Program-made: the position numbers and the translations under genes | Shown here: positions 16,603-23,590 of the stretch, piece by piece | How the letters are laid out: each line of letters begins with the position of its first letter | Numbering within the stretch: position 1 is the stretch's first letter | Source: a virus | Direction: 5' to 3' (one strand) | Length of the DNA stretch: 64,000 nt | Virus record (IMG/VR): IMGVR_UViG_3300040801_001103 | Location: 1 to 64,000 of that record | Notes under the pieces: generated by a model | Database searches by the model: none | What the model saw: the letters and a program-made list of their open reading frames with translations, nothing else | What the model was told of the DNA's origin: nothing

Positions 16603-16630
16603 AGTCTAGCATGTTTGACACACAATGCAA
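16603..16630 (-). promoter_or_regulatory. Putative early sigma70-like promoter
   Basis: TTGCAT (16625-16630), a 16-bp spacer ending in TGC, then TAGACT (16603-16608) on the minus strand. The fixed 16-bp spacer and TGC match the other early promoters here; the -35 box is weaker. It would drive the small gene at 16357-16596. Confidence 0.45.
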
Positions 16631-16879
16631 TCATTTTTTATCTGCTAATGCTGCGGCCAAGGCTGCCACAGTTTCAAGTGATACCTGTATGTACCGTCTG
16701 TCATTGGCTTGCATACTGTCAAGCATCCGAATATTTTCTCTTAATTGTATTACCAGACGATCATGACATTCATCACATCCGTCAATAATCGCTATCTCAT
16801 CAGCCAAGTCAACACCACACCCTAGGCAGCGATTTTCCAGTTTGCGCTGAGCGCGTTCCCAATCAGATGTCGATGTCAT
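16631..16879 (-). CDS. Small zinc-ribbon protein
   Basis: An 82-residue protein from MTSTSDWERAQRKLENRCLG. The ATG at 16879 has GGAG about 9 nt upstream; longer in-frame starts would overlap the preceding gene heavily. CLGC and CDEC are the two CxxC knuckles (about 18-21 and 35-38). The N-terminal W..AQ.KLE...C.GC pattern is shared with its neighbours, so the genes are probably old duplicates. It ends in a helical Ala-rich tail. Confidence 0.65.
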   Translation of the reverse strand: MTSTSDWERAQRKLENRCLGCGVDLADEIAIIDGCDECHDRLVIQLRENIRMLDSMQANDRRYIQVSLETVAALAAALADKK

Positions 16880-17132
16880 ATATATTGACTCCATATAATG
16901 ATCCCAAGAGTCTGCCGTGATTACTCCGGAGATTCGCACTAAACACATTACTGGACAGCAAACGTTCCACAATATTGCTGACTGTGGTTGGGCCTGGGTA
17001 ATCACACATCTTGTCTACCAGCTTAAAAATTTCTGTGCAAGCCATTGTGTGACCGTTTGAGTCCCGACAGCCGCAACACAGTTTGCCACCCAGTTTAATT
17101 TGCGCCATTTCCCATTTTTCATCTTCTGTCAT
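16863..17132 (-). CDS. Small cysteine-rich protein
   Basis: An 89-residue protein, MTEDEKWEMAQIKLGGKLCC at the start. Cys19, Cys20 and Cys22 are followed by His28 and Cys32 (CCGCRDSNGHTMAC), a likely zinc site. The N-terminus is paralogous to the next gene, but the C-terminal half is different. It overlaps both neighbours by a few bases and is therefore part of one translation unit. Confidence 0.65.
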   Translation of the reverse strand: MTEDEKWEMAQIKLGGKLCCGCRDSNGHTMACTEIFKLVDKMCDYPGPTTVSNIVERLLSSNVFSANLRSNHGRLLGSLYGVNIYDIDI

Positions 17133-17374
17133 GTGAACTTTATGAAACCTCCGAAGCCAATGTCTGTTTCATCTGGGAAGGACATTATGATAGCCTCCCC
17201 AGTGTTCCTGTAATATGGGCCGTTAGTGTCACGAGTGTTGTAGAAGTTGCACAGGCGTTCCTCCACATCACCGCCCATGTACTCCGCTGTGACATCACAC
17301 TCCAAAGTGTGCACACCGTCTGGCTTGCCACAGCATGCACAAGGGCCCGCTGGCTTTCTGGGAAGCCCTGCCAT
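17129..17374 (-). CDS. Small cysteine-rich protein
   Basis: An 81-residue protein. PCACCGKPDGVHTLEC near the N-terminus carries a CxCC...H...C zinc-type motif similar in spacing to the adjacent gene (CCGC...GH...C). The C-terminal half contains YNTRDTNGPYYRNTGEA and is not recognised. The ATG (17374) overlaps the UvsW stop, so it is translated together with the helicase. The function is unknown. Confidence 0.65.
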   Translation of the reverse strand: MAGLPRKPAGPCACCGKPDGVHTLECDVTAEYMGGDVEERLCNFYNTRDTNGPYYRNTGEAIIMSFPDETDIGFGGFIKFT

Positions 17375-18825
17375 TAATACTTGACCTTGGTTACTGTAAA
17401 CGGAAACTTCTGCTCCTTGTAGAACTTCTTGCGCTTGGTCAGGTGTCGCTTGCTGTACTTGGTAGCACCGCAGATATCAATCACATCCACATAGTCCTTG
17501 TCTTCGGCTTTACGGATGCCTCGGCCAATACTCTGGATCACACGGATGAAACTCTTGCCGGGCTCAAGCATGGCCAGGTTGAAGATGCGGGGTATGTTCA
17601 AGCCCACAGCCGCCACGCCATATGTTGCCACGATGACCTTGTTGTCGCTGTCACTGATGCTGTCGTATTGTTCTTGTCGGTCTGCCTGCTTGGTTGCCCC
17701 GCTCACAAACTCCCAGTCTGGGTTCCACTCAGCTAGCATGTCTCCTGTGGCAATGCGGTCAATCAACAACAGGGTGTTACCGTTTTGCGCATACTGATTC
17801 ACGATGTCGCTCAGGGCTCTGAGTCTGCCCTGGTCTGTGGTCAACCACTTGAGCTCTTCCTGATAATTCTTGAACTCGCGTACCACGTCTTGTAGTTGCA
17901 ACACACTGATGTCTAGCCGGGCTAACACCCCCATGTCTTGTAGCTCTGCGCTTGTGAGCGCTCCCTCACATGGACCCAGCGTAGCCAGTAGCTTGAGCTT
18001 CTCATGTTCTTCTTCTGGTAGGGTGCCCGTGAGACCCCAGCGTATGGGCACGTTGGCGAACGGGCCTGTCAGAAGCTCCATGAGCACGTCTGCTTTGGCT
18101 TTGTGTACCTCGTCCACCATGATGCAAACCACGTTGTCCAGGAACACGTCAATGTCGATGGGGGCTTCCCCAGCCTTGGTCTTCTTGCGCATGACTTCCA
18201 GGCTCTGCCAGGTGCAGATGGTGTGGGTGCGGTCGTAGTCTTTGCGGTCGCCATATAACACGCCCACGTTCAGCCCTAGATTGATGTAGTCCTTCTCTGT
18301 CTGTACCACCAGATCCTTGTTGGGCACGATTACAATGGTGCGCCCTATCTTCTCACATCGCTCTGACAGGGCGGCTGTGACTATGGTCTTACCAGCACCA
18401 GTAGCCATGACCTGCACACTCTGTGGGTTCTCCAGGAAGTTGTTGATGGCTGTGACCTGATAGTCACGCAGCATGATGGGCTGCCCTGCAAAACGATGTT
18501 TGGGTGGCCACATGATGTGGCTGAAGCTGTCTTCTTGAACAGCGTCCAGGGACAGGTCCCATTTCTGTCGCCGATCCACAACCTCCAGCTCATAGTCTGC
18601 ATCCATTACAATGGGCAGTAATTGATCCAACAGGTGGAAGTATGTACGCCCACCCACATCACACAGGCTGCTCATGCCGTTCCAGCGTCCCAGCTTGTAA
18701 GCAGGAGTGAACTTGGCATGTGGCAGGAAGAACTCCACTGCGCTGGTGAGCTTGCGTCTGGTGCCAGCGTCCAGTCCTTGGAAGCGAACGTTTACTTCGT
18801 CTGAAATCTCTAATACACAGTTCAT
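17374..18825 (-). CDS. uvsW: UvsW-like RNA-DNA/recombination helicase
   Basis: A 483-residue SF2 helicase like T4 UvsW, which unwinds R-loops and branched DNA and helps switch replication from origin- to recombination-dependent initiation. Walker A is ATGAGKT (141-147), the DEAH-type box is DEVH (238-241), motif III is GLTGTLP, and motif VI is QSIGRGIRK near the C-terminus. The N-terminal ~110 residues (YKLGRWNGMSS, FHLLDQLLP) match the small UvsW substrate-binding domain. The length agrees with T4 UvsW (~500). It is followed by four small cysteine-rich genes and preceded by a terminator. Confidence 0.95.
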   Translation of the reverse strand: MNCVLEISDEVNVRFQGLDAGTRRKLTSAVEFFLPHAKFTPAYKLGRWNGMSSLCDVGGRTYFHLLDQLLPIVMDADYELEVVDRRQKWDLSLDAVQEDSFSHIMWPPKHRFAGQPIMLRDYQVTAINNFLENPQSVQVMATGAGKTIVTAALSERCEKIGRTIVIVPNKDLVVQTEKDYINLGLNVGVLYGDRKDYDRTHTICTWQSLEVMRKKTKAGEAPIDIDVFLDNVVCIMVDEVHKAKADVLMELLTGPFANVPIRWGLTGTLPEEEHEKLKLLATLGPCEGALTSAELQDMGVLARLDISVLQLQDVVREFKNYQEELKWLTTDQGRLRALSDIVNQYAQNGNTLLLIDRIATGDMLAEWNPDWEFVSGATKQADRQEQYDSISDSDNKVIVATYGVAAVGLNIPRIFNLAMLEPGKSFIRVIQSIGRGIRKAEDKDYVDVIDICGATKYSKRHLTKRKKFYKEQKFPFTVTKVKY

Positions 18826-18843
18826 TCTTTTCCTTTATATATG

Positions 18844-18874
18844 AAAAACTCCCCGGGGCATTTGCCCCAGGGAG
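18844..18874 (-). terminator. Rho-independent terminator
   Basis: An 11-bp stem (18849-18859 with 18864-18874, one G-U pair) with a 4-nt loop, followed on the minus strand by five U residues. It lies 23 nt after the AAA ATPase stop and before uvsW. Confidence 0.9.
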
Positions 18875-18896
18875 GGAAGCTCGCTAGAGGTGGGAG

Positions 18897-19904
18897 TTAG
18901 CGGCGCTTCATACACGTTGCTTCGCTGAGCTCCTTCCAGTTGTCAGTCATCTTCTTGAGATCGGCAATCTTGAGCACCATGCGCAGCGACACTTCACGCA
19001 GTCGGGCACCGTTTTCCTTCATAAAGGTCACCAACTCCAGATCACCTTCATCACCAAAGCCGTACTCATTAAGCATGCCGTCTGTGATGATCTGCTCAAT
19101 GCGCAGGAAGCGATCACGCAAGTCCTTCATCTCGAGATCAATGTAGTGGCAGCGAGACATTAGTGCTTCCAGGTGAGGAGCAATCTTCTTGCTGGAGCAG
19201 TTCTCAAAGTCCAGGTTGGTGATGAAGATGATGCCACCCTGGAAGTCGAACGCGTCAGGAATGTTTTCTTCTTTGAGCGCGCGGCTCTCGGACTTCCAAG
19301 TCACTCGACGCTTCTTGCCTGAGTCCAGTACAGCCTTGAGCATGTTCAGGCACTGCTCATCCCACAGGATGGTATCGCAGTCATCGAACACCAGGATTTC
19401 GCCCTTGCTGCTGGAGTTGTACAGTGTCTTGTACAAGCCAATGGGAGTCATGCTGCCCTTGACAACCTCAGTCAAGCCAGGACCCTTGTAACCTTCCATC
19501 TTGGCTTGCGCCTCGTAAAGGTCCAGGATCTGCTCAACACCGTGAGACTTACCAACACCAGGAGGACCACTAATAACCAGTCCACGCACAATGCCATCAG
19601 CGACAGCATTGCTCATCTGATCCAGGATAGCGAAACGGGCGCGGATGCGGTCCATTGCCTCAGCGTCAGTCTCGACAACTTCAGGCTCTGCTGGAGCAGC
19701 TTGCGCACCGTCAATCACGACATCTTGCACACTCTCAATGAGCACACGACAGTTACGGGCAGGATCACCAGTAAGTTTGGCACCGTCAACAGTGACAAAC
19801 ATACCTTTCTTGCCATGAGAAACACCACGCACCAGTGTGAACACCTCGTTCTCTACTGGCTTGTTAGCGTAAGTGCCTCGGATAATACGGATAGTTGAAT
19901 TCAT
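18897..19904 (-). CDS. AAA-family ATPase
   Basis: A 335-residue P-loop ATPase starting MNSTIRIIRGTYANKPVENE. The start at 19904 follows GGGAGG by 9 nt. The first ~65 residues form a small beta domain. The AAA core has Walker A GPPGVGKS (113-120), Walker B ILVFDDCD, and a sensor-like GGIIFITNLD. I recall this architecture as a conserved unknown ATPase of marine T4-like phages; the partner or substrate is not known. It has its own early promoter and its own terminator, so it is a single-gene transcription unit. It is not gp44, which has a different start and Walker B (DEAD). Confidence 0.8.
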   Translation of the reverse strand: MNSTIRIIRGTYANKPVENEVFTLVRGVSHGKKGMFVTVDGAKLTGDPARNCRVLIESVQDVVIDGAQAAPAEPEVVETDAEAMDRIRARFAILDQMSNAVADGIVRGLVISGPPGVGKSHGVEQILDLYEAQAKMEGYKGPGLTEVVKGSMTPIGLYKTLYNSSSKGEILVFDDCDTILWDEQCLNMLKAVLDSGKKRRVTWKSESRALKEENIPDAFDFQGGIIFITNLDFENCSSKKIAPHLEALMSRCHYIDLEMKDLRDRFLRIEQIITDGMLNEYGFGDEGDLELVTFMKENGARLREVSLRMVLKIADLKKMTDNWKELSEATCMKRR

Positions 19905-19947
19905 AATGTAGTGCCTCCCACAGCACAAATAACTAAACAACACATAT

Positions 19948-19975
19948 ATGATAGCAAATTTTCACGGTCTGTCAA
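19948..19975 (-). promoter_or_regulatory. Early sigma70-like promoter
   Basis: TTGACA (19970-19975), a 16-bp spacer ending in TGC, TATCAT (19948-19953), minus strand, upstream of the AAA ATPase. Confidence 0.8.
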
Positions 19976-19987
19976 CACTTCTGACAG
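19969..19987. promoter_or_regulatory. Inverted repeat overlapping the -35 box, possible operator
   Basis: CTGTCA, seven bases, TGACAG. One arm contains the TTGACA of the AAA ATPase promoter; the other lies just upstream of it. Confidence 0.4.
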
Positions 19988-20001
19988 GTTTTTTAACTTT
20001 T

Positions 20002-20490
20002 TTACGCTGACCAGTAAGTTTCTGAGCTGGGTGAGCAGTAGTAAGGGGTGTTCACGTCTTCCTGGAACTCCTCACCAGTCATGAAGTTCTTGCGGGTCAC
20101 TGTACGGTTCAGCGCAAGATAGCCGCTCATAGGCTCGATCACAAACTGTTCAACGCCCTCACAGAGCTGAGGAACACGCTTTCCTTCGAGCCGAGCTTGG
20201 GCAGCTTTGCCCTTCATGCGCGTCAGAGCAGCTTTCGCAGCGCCCTGCGTAGCGTAGATAGCGTCCTTGAGCACTCCAGCACCGTTTCCACGTACCCGCA
20301 CCATGCGGTTGTTGTTTTCTGGGCTGTAAATCACGTACTTCTCGTTGGGTACCACAGGAGTGTCAACTACCTTTGACACACCAACATCGTAGCCTTTGTT
20401 AGCCAGGGCAATAAGCATGCCTTTGTCTACTTTTCCGCCCTGCTTGAGAGTCTCAAGGGCTGCTGCTTGTCGAGTAGTAAGTGCTTTCAT
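20002..20490 (-). CDS. Hypothetical protein with shared N-terminal module
   Basis: A 162-residue protein. The first ~38 residues (LTTRQAAALETLKQGGKVDK, then GMLIALANKG) match the N-terminus of the SprT-like protease at 42.3-43.0 kb (LTSRQQDALDKI...IDKGMIAALAKKG), so a small helical module is shared by two otherwise unrelated phage proteins. The rest is basic and unrecognised, with YVIYSPENNNRMVRVRGNG and an Ala-rich helix with Lys and Arg. It lies behind a strong early promoter. An early DNA- or host-binding role is possible. Confidence 0.7.
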   Translation of the reverse strand: MKALTTRQAAALETLKQGGKVDKGMLIALANKGYDVGVSKVVDTPVVPNEKYVIYSPENNNRMVRVRGNGAGVLKDAIYATQGAAKAALTRMKGKAAQARLEGKRVPQLCEGVEQFVIEPMSGYLALNRTVTRKNFMTGEEFQEDVNTPYYCSPSSETYWSA

Positions 20491-20523
20491 GTTCTTTACT
20501 CCGTTTTGTTAACCTATGTACTT

Positions 20524-20551
20524 ATGATAGCAAAACGACCGTATATGTCAA
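20524..20551 (-). promoter_or_regulatory. Early sigma70-like promoter
   Basis: TTGACA (20546-20551), 16 bp containing CGGTCGTT and ending TGC, TATCAT (20524-20529), minus strand, upstream of the gene at 20002-20490. Confidence 0.85.
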
Positions 20552-20567
20552 CACTTTCGGCCAACTT

Positions 20568-20600
20568 TTTGCGTAGATTAGAGCATTTATTCTACGCAAA
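20568..20600. repeat. Inverted repeat in intergenic region
   Basis: TTTGCGTAGA (20568-20577) and its complement TCTACGCAAA (20591-20600), 13-nt gap. There is no U-tract on either side, so an operator or RNA hairpin upstream of the early promoter is more likely than a terminator. Confidence 0.45.
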
Positions 20601-20614
20601 TCATGCCGAGATTA

Positions 20615-20664
20615 TAAGTGCTTGATTTTGTTGAAGAAAAATATCCAATGAAATCAAGCACTTA
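20615..20664. repeat. 14-bp inverted repeat after a gene stop
   Basis: TAAGTGCTTGATTT and its exact complement separated by 22 nt, one base beyond the stop of the gene at 20666-20872. The same 14-mer occurs once more at 44217-44230, upstream of another early promoter. The loop is A/T-rich; it may be a terminator-like or processing hairpin. Confidence 0.6.
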
Positions 20665-20665
20665 G

Positions 20666-20872
20666 CTATCGCCAGCTTTTGTCGCGATGACGAGCAATTT
20701 CAGCATCACTGAAGCTACCGCCCTGTCGATCCACATCGTTTGCCCATGATGATTCAGCTCGCTGAGCATCCAGGACAGCCAGCAAACCACGGGTGACCTC
20801 ATTCCATTCATCACGACCTAACACCAGAAAGGCATTGTCTTCAAAGATTTGCATTGCTTTGTGAATGTTCAT
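20666..20872 (-). CDS. Small hypothetical protein
   Basis: A 68-residue protein starting MNIHKAMQIFEDNAFLVLGR, helical and charged, ending in RHRDKSWR. It stands alone between an early promoter (20900-20927) and a 14-bp inverted repeat. It has no cysteine and no membrane segment. An early host-takeover role would fit the position, but the sequence shows nothing specific. Confidence 0.65.
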   Translation of the reverse strand: MNIHKAMQIFEDNAFLVLGRDEWNEVTRGLLAVLDAQRAESSWANDVDRQGGSFSDAEIARHRDKSWR

Positions 20873-20899
20873 GGCCTACTCCTTATTCAGTAAGCATCC

Positions 20900-20927
20900 A
20901 TGATAGCAGAACGGTCGTGTTTGTCAA
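20900..20927 (-). promoter_or_regulatory. Early sigma70-like promoter
   Basis: TTGACA (20922-20927), 16 bp with ACGACCGT and ending TGC, TATCAT (20900-20905), minus strand, upstream of the gene at 20666-20872. Confidence 0.85.
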
Positions 20928-20940
20928 GCCCCTGGATAAA

Positions 20941-21468
20941 TTAGCGCCAAGCTGGTCCCAAGCACCAGGCTACCAATGAATGACGAACACCCTTCGTGAC
21001 CATCTTGACTTCATGTGGATATATGGCAGGGAACATGATGATATCACCTGGGCTCAAATCCCGCTGCTTGCCCAGAACCATGAGATCACCGCCCTGGTAA
21101 TCGTCGTCAAGTAACGCTATTAGTGTTATTTTACGGATTACTGAATGCCCAAATATAGTGTCAGTGTGTAAAGCAAAGTTACCAGCATCACTTCCGCTAT
21201 ACCGTGTGACAAATGCTCGATAATCTTCACTTAGGTCGACTGAAATATCAAACTCTTTTGCGTAGCTCTCAAAAAGTCCACGTAAACCGGCCGTGATATC
21301 ATGATCGTGAATTGTTGCCGTTACATGTGCTCTGCGGTTTAAACTCAGGCTGTTGCTGTAGCTGTCAGTTACCTTGGCTTTTGAAAAAGGCAAATCGCAT
21401 AAACTAGTAAAGTTGGTAACGATTTGCCTCAGTGCACCTGGATATATTTTTATGTGCTCTTCACCCAT
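20941..21468 (-). CDS. 2-oxoglutarate/Fe(II) oxygenase, PKHD-type hydroxylase
   Basis: A 175-residue double-stranded beta-helix oxygenase. The iron facial triad is His101-x-Asp103 (LHTDTIFGHS) and His152 (YPHEVKMVTKG), with Arg162 (VRHSLVAW) to bind 2-oxoglutarate. GGDLMVLGKQ, LSPGDIIMFPA and the HSLVAW end match PKHD-type hydroxylases, which are common in marine T4-like phages. The substrate is unknown; prolyl or nucleic-acid hydroxylation are both possible. It overlaps the phosphoesterase gene by one base. Confidence 0.85.
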   Translation of the reverse strand: MGEEHIKIYPGALRQIVTNFTSLCDLPFSKAKVTDSYSNSLSLNRRAHVTATIHDHDITAGLRGLFESYAKEFDISVDLSEDYRAFVTRYSGSDAGNFALHTDTIFGHSVIRKITLIALLDDDYQGGDLMVLGKQRDLSPGDIIMFPAIYPHEVKMVTKGVRHSLVAWCLGPAWR

Positions 21469-22151
21469 CAGCCAATAAGATCTAGCAAGGGGATCTGGTC
21501 CACAGTGCCATCCTCACGTATCAATAGTAACGCGCTATCGCGATCTTCCAGGCAGTCAATGCACCAGTTCTCACCCTTGGTGCGGATACCGTTACCACGA
21601 GTGTGACCAAACACCTGACGAATGCCAGGGATAGGCTCAAACTCGTAGTTGAAGTCACACCAGTAGATGCCACCCACAGGGTCACGCCCCCCACGAGCTC
21701 TGCCACACATGGTGCGATTGGGTCCGTGTAAAAACATTTCCACGAGTGGACGGTAGTCATCTGCCTCAGGATTGTAAGGTATGGCTTGCAGCGTTACCCC
21801 AGCATGAGTTACCAGGATGTCGCCCACCCAGACATAGTCCTTAAGGGTCTCACGGAAGACATCGCGGTAGTAGTTCACCAGCTCGTGTGTATGGCTGTTC
21901 CAGCCAGCACAGGGCTCATCATACAGATAGCTGCGCTCATGATTGGCCAGCAGAGCAGTCACACGCTCAGGCTCGAAACGGGCGGCGCCCACCACGGTAG
22001 TGATCGTGTCGAACTGCTCTTCCGGAGTGCGCGTGAAGCTGTCCAGATAGTCCCCCACGAACACCACGTTATAGTGCCCCTTGGTGGCTTTCAGAATCCG
22101 ACGAGCTATCTCGACCTGACCGTGCAGGTCTCCAACAATAATAGTGTCCAT
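21468..22151 (-). CDS. Calcineurin-like metallophosphoesterase
   Basis: A 227-residue phosphoesterase with all main metal motifs: GDLHG (Asp8, His10), GDYLDS (Asp34), LANHE (Asn70, His71), VTHAGV, and a late FGHTRGNG. This is the PPP/serine-threonine phosphatase-like or Ap4A hydrolase-like arrangement. It may dephosphorylate proteins or nucleotides. The gene sits in the replication block directly after the RNase H-like gene and is coupled to the 2OG oxygenase gene by overlap. Confidence 0.85.
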   Translation of the reverse strand: MDTIIVGDLHGQVEIARRILKATKGHYNVVFVGDYLDSFTRTPEEQFDTITTVVGAARFEPERVTALLANHERSYLYDEPCAGWNSHTHELVNYYRDVFRETLKDYVWVGDILVTHAGVTLQAIPYNPEADDYRPLVEMFLHGPNRTMCGRARGGRDPVGGIYWCDFNYEFEPIPGIRQVFGHTRGNGIRTKGENWCIDCLEDRDSALLLIREDGTVDQIPLLDLIG

Positions 22152-22157
22152 GATATC

Positions 22158-22670
22158 TTACCGCTTTTTGGTTTTTAGTGCTTTACGCTTTTGAGCAGGT
22201 GAATCCTGACGCTTGCGAGCATCTTTCACGGCCCAACGATCCGCAACACAGCTGGCCGCAAATGCTTCTGGCTTGATCTTGGGCTCAAAACCCATTGTGC
22301 CCAGCACATAACCTGTTGCTTCCTTGACAATTTCCGAACTCTTGTATCTGGGATCTGGGTTGATATCCAGGTGGATTTCAAAGCCGCGATCCTGTATCAC
22401 GTCAGCAATCTCTGTGCCCACCATGATGGCGTCAGTAACCTCAGCCATCAGACGAGTACGGATCTGTCCGTAGTAACGGTCAGTTCGATGCGATCGGAAG
22501 ATTTGTGCGCCTTTGCTTGACCCATGGTGCAGAATCACCACGGTAACATAAGCAACCATGGCAACACCACCTTTGCTGAATACCTTGGAGTCTGCTCCGA
22601 TGTAGACAGAGCTGTCAGGTGCTGATGCACTGATGGCATCACGTAGTTCTTGCATGTCAAATTCAATCAT
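22158..22670 (-). CDS. RNase H-like nuclease (DUF458/YkuK type)
   Basis: A 170-residue protein. SSVYIGADSKVF (Asp27) is the first catalytic strand of an RNase H-like fold. AYVTVVILHHG, GAQIFRSHRTDRYY and IRTRLMAEVTDAI follow the DUF458 (YkuK) pattern, and FEIHLDINPDPRYKSSEIV gives further conserved acids. The C-terminus is very basic (RKRQDSPAQKRKALKTKKR), suitable for nucleic acid binding. It is the first gene behind the promoter at 22.7 kb. It may remove RNA primers or act in recombination. Confidence 0.75.
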   Translation of the reverse strand: MIEFDMQELRDAISASAPDSSVYIGADSKVFSKGGVAMVAYVTVVILHHGSSKGAQIFRSHRTDRYYGQIRTRLMAEVTDAIMVGTEIADVIQDRGFEIHLDINPDPRYKSSEIVKEATGYVLGTMGFEPKIKPEAFAASCVADRWAVKDARKRQDSPAQKRKALKTKKR

Positions 22671-22694
22671 TGTAGTGTCCTCTCCACTGTATTT

Positions 22695-22722
22695 ATAATA
22701 CAGTATAATGGAACGCTGTCAA
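22695..22722 (-). promoter_or_regulatory. Early sigma70-like promoter
   Basis: TTGACA (22717-22722), 16 bp, TATTAT (22695-22700), minus strand, just beyond the stop of the small membrane gene; it drives the RNase H-like, phosphoesterase and oxygenase genes. Confidence 0.8.
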
Positions 22723-22878
22723 CTACCGAATTTTGCTCCATATCTGATATATCAGTATGGATATTAGCACGGTCATAAAGACCGGAGGGTGAAGCAGCAC
22801 CGTGAGAAATATCTCAAAATATCCTACTGCTACTTCTTGCCAGGGCACCATGGGTGCTGGGGTTGTGAGTTCAATCAT
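22723..22878 (-). CDS. Small membrane protein coupled to uvsY
   Basis: A 51-residue protein starting MIELTTPAPMVPWQEVAVGY and containing a hydrophobic helix (VFMTVLISILIYQIW) near the C-terminus with a weaker one before it. The ATG overlaps the uvsY stop as TGATG. It fills the whole 156 nt between uvsY and the promoter at 22.7 kb and ends at the promoter's -35 box, so this space is not empty. The ribosome-binding site is weak and translation probably depends on coupling. The function is unknown. Confidence 0.6.
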   Translation of the reverse strand: MIELTTPAPMVPWQEVAVGYFEIFLTVLLHPPVFMTVLISILIYQIWSKIR

Positions 22879-23339
22879 CAGTCAATCACAATGTCTTCAA
22901 GTCCTGCTGTTCGCAGTTTGGTGATATGTCCAATTTGCCACTGCTTTACGTCCAGGCCTTTAAGTATGCCCAGATATCGATTACGCAAAAGACTAAATTG
23001 ATTGACAAGTTGGGTGAGATTAATGACGCTGTCTTCACCATCCACATACTTTTCAGCATCACGGCTACTGAGTTGTCTGTTGTAAGTTTCCAAATATTTT
23101 CTAAAAACATGACTGCGCTCTTTGCGCAGCAAAATGTTCAAGTGTTCCAGAATGGCTTCGATTTCTTGAAGCTGATTAAAACGATTCTCAGTGATGCCCG
23201 GAAGTTGCGAACTGTTTCGTTCCAGTGTGCCACGTATACGGACTTCAGTTTTAGCTTCGTCTAATTCAATCTCATAGAAATCTATGCAATCAACAATGGT
23301 GGACATATCGTCCACCACCGCGTTAAACCAGGTACTCAC
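22878..23339 (-). CDS. uvsY: UvsY-like recombination mediator
   Basis: A 153-residue helical protein. UvsY displaces gp32 and loads UvsX recombinase on single-stranded DNA. The C-terminal part (LLRNRYLGILKGLDVKQWQI, then GHITKLRTAG) matches the T4 UvsY C-terminus in position (a YWGIL-type stretch followed by an IKHI-type one). The N-terminal half has LERNSSQLPGITENRFNQLQ and a basic RKERSHVFRKYLETYNRQL. It lies in the same unit as uvsX and gp32, its partners. The length is close to T4 UvsY (137). Confidence 0.8.
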   Translation of the reverse strand: MSTWFNAVVDDMSTIVDCIDFYEIELDEAKTEVRIRGTLERNSSQLPGITENRFNQLQEIEAILEHLNILLRKERSHVFRKYLETYNRQLSSRDAEKYVDGEDSVINLTQLVNQFSLLRNRYLGILKGLDVKQWQIGHITKLRTAGLEDIVID

Positions 23340-23347
23340 GGGTTATT

Positions 23348-23587
23348 TTACCACTCTTCGTCTGTGTCGTCTTCATTAAGCTCATCATCGCCCAAGTACT
23401 CAATGATGGCGGCCTTCATGATGCGATCGAATTCATTTTTGTGCATGTTAAGATCCTCCTCTGGAAGACCCACATGCTCGTCAATCGATCTCAACAAAGC
23501 GTCACAAACATCGTGACGCTCGTTGATGTGCACATGATTTTTTACAATGTCCCACACTTCTGTGAGTAGTGCAACTTCTGGGCCCAT
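23348..23587 (-). CDS. Small acidic hypothetical protein
   Basis: A 79-residue acidic helical protein, MGPEVALLTEVWDIVKNHVH at the start, ending DDELNEDDTDEEW. It sits between uvsX and uvsY with only 3-8 nt spacing, so it is co-expressed with them. The acidic tail resembles tails that compete with DNA for basic surfaces (as at the gp32 C-terminus), which might link it to recombination; this is speculative. Confidence 0.65.
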   Translation of the reverse strand: MGPEVALLTEVWDIVKNHVHINERHDVCDALLRSIDEHVGLPEEDLNMHKNEFDRIMKAAIIEYLGDDELNEDDTDEEW

Positions 23588-23590
23588 TTC

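Noticed and set aside
22780-22800. Hairpin GGTC-ataaa-GACC
   Set aside because: It lies inside the coding sequence of the small membrane gene next to uvsY and has no U-tract.
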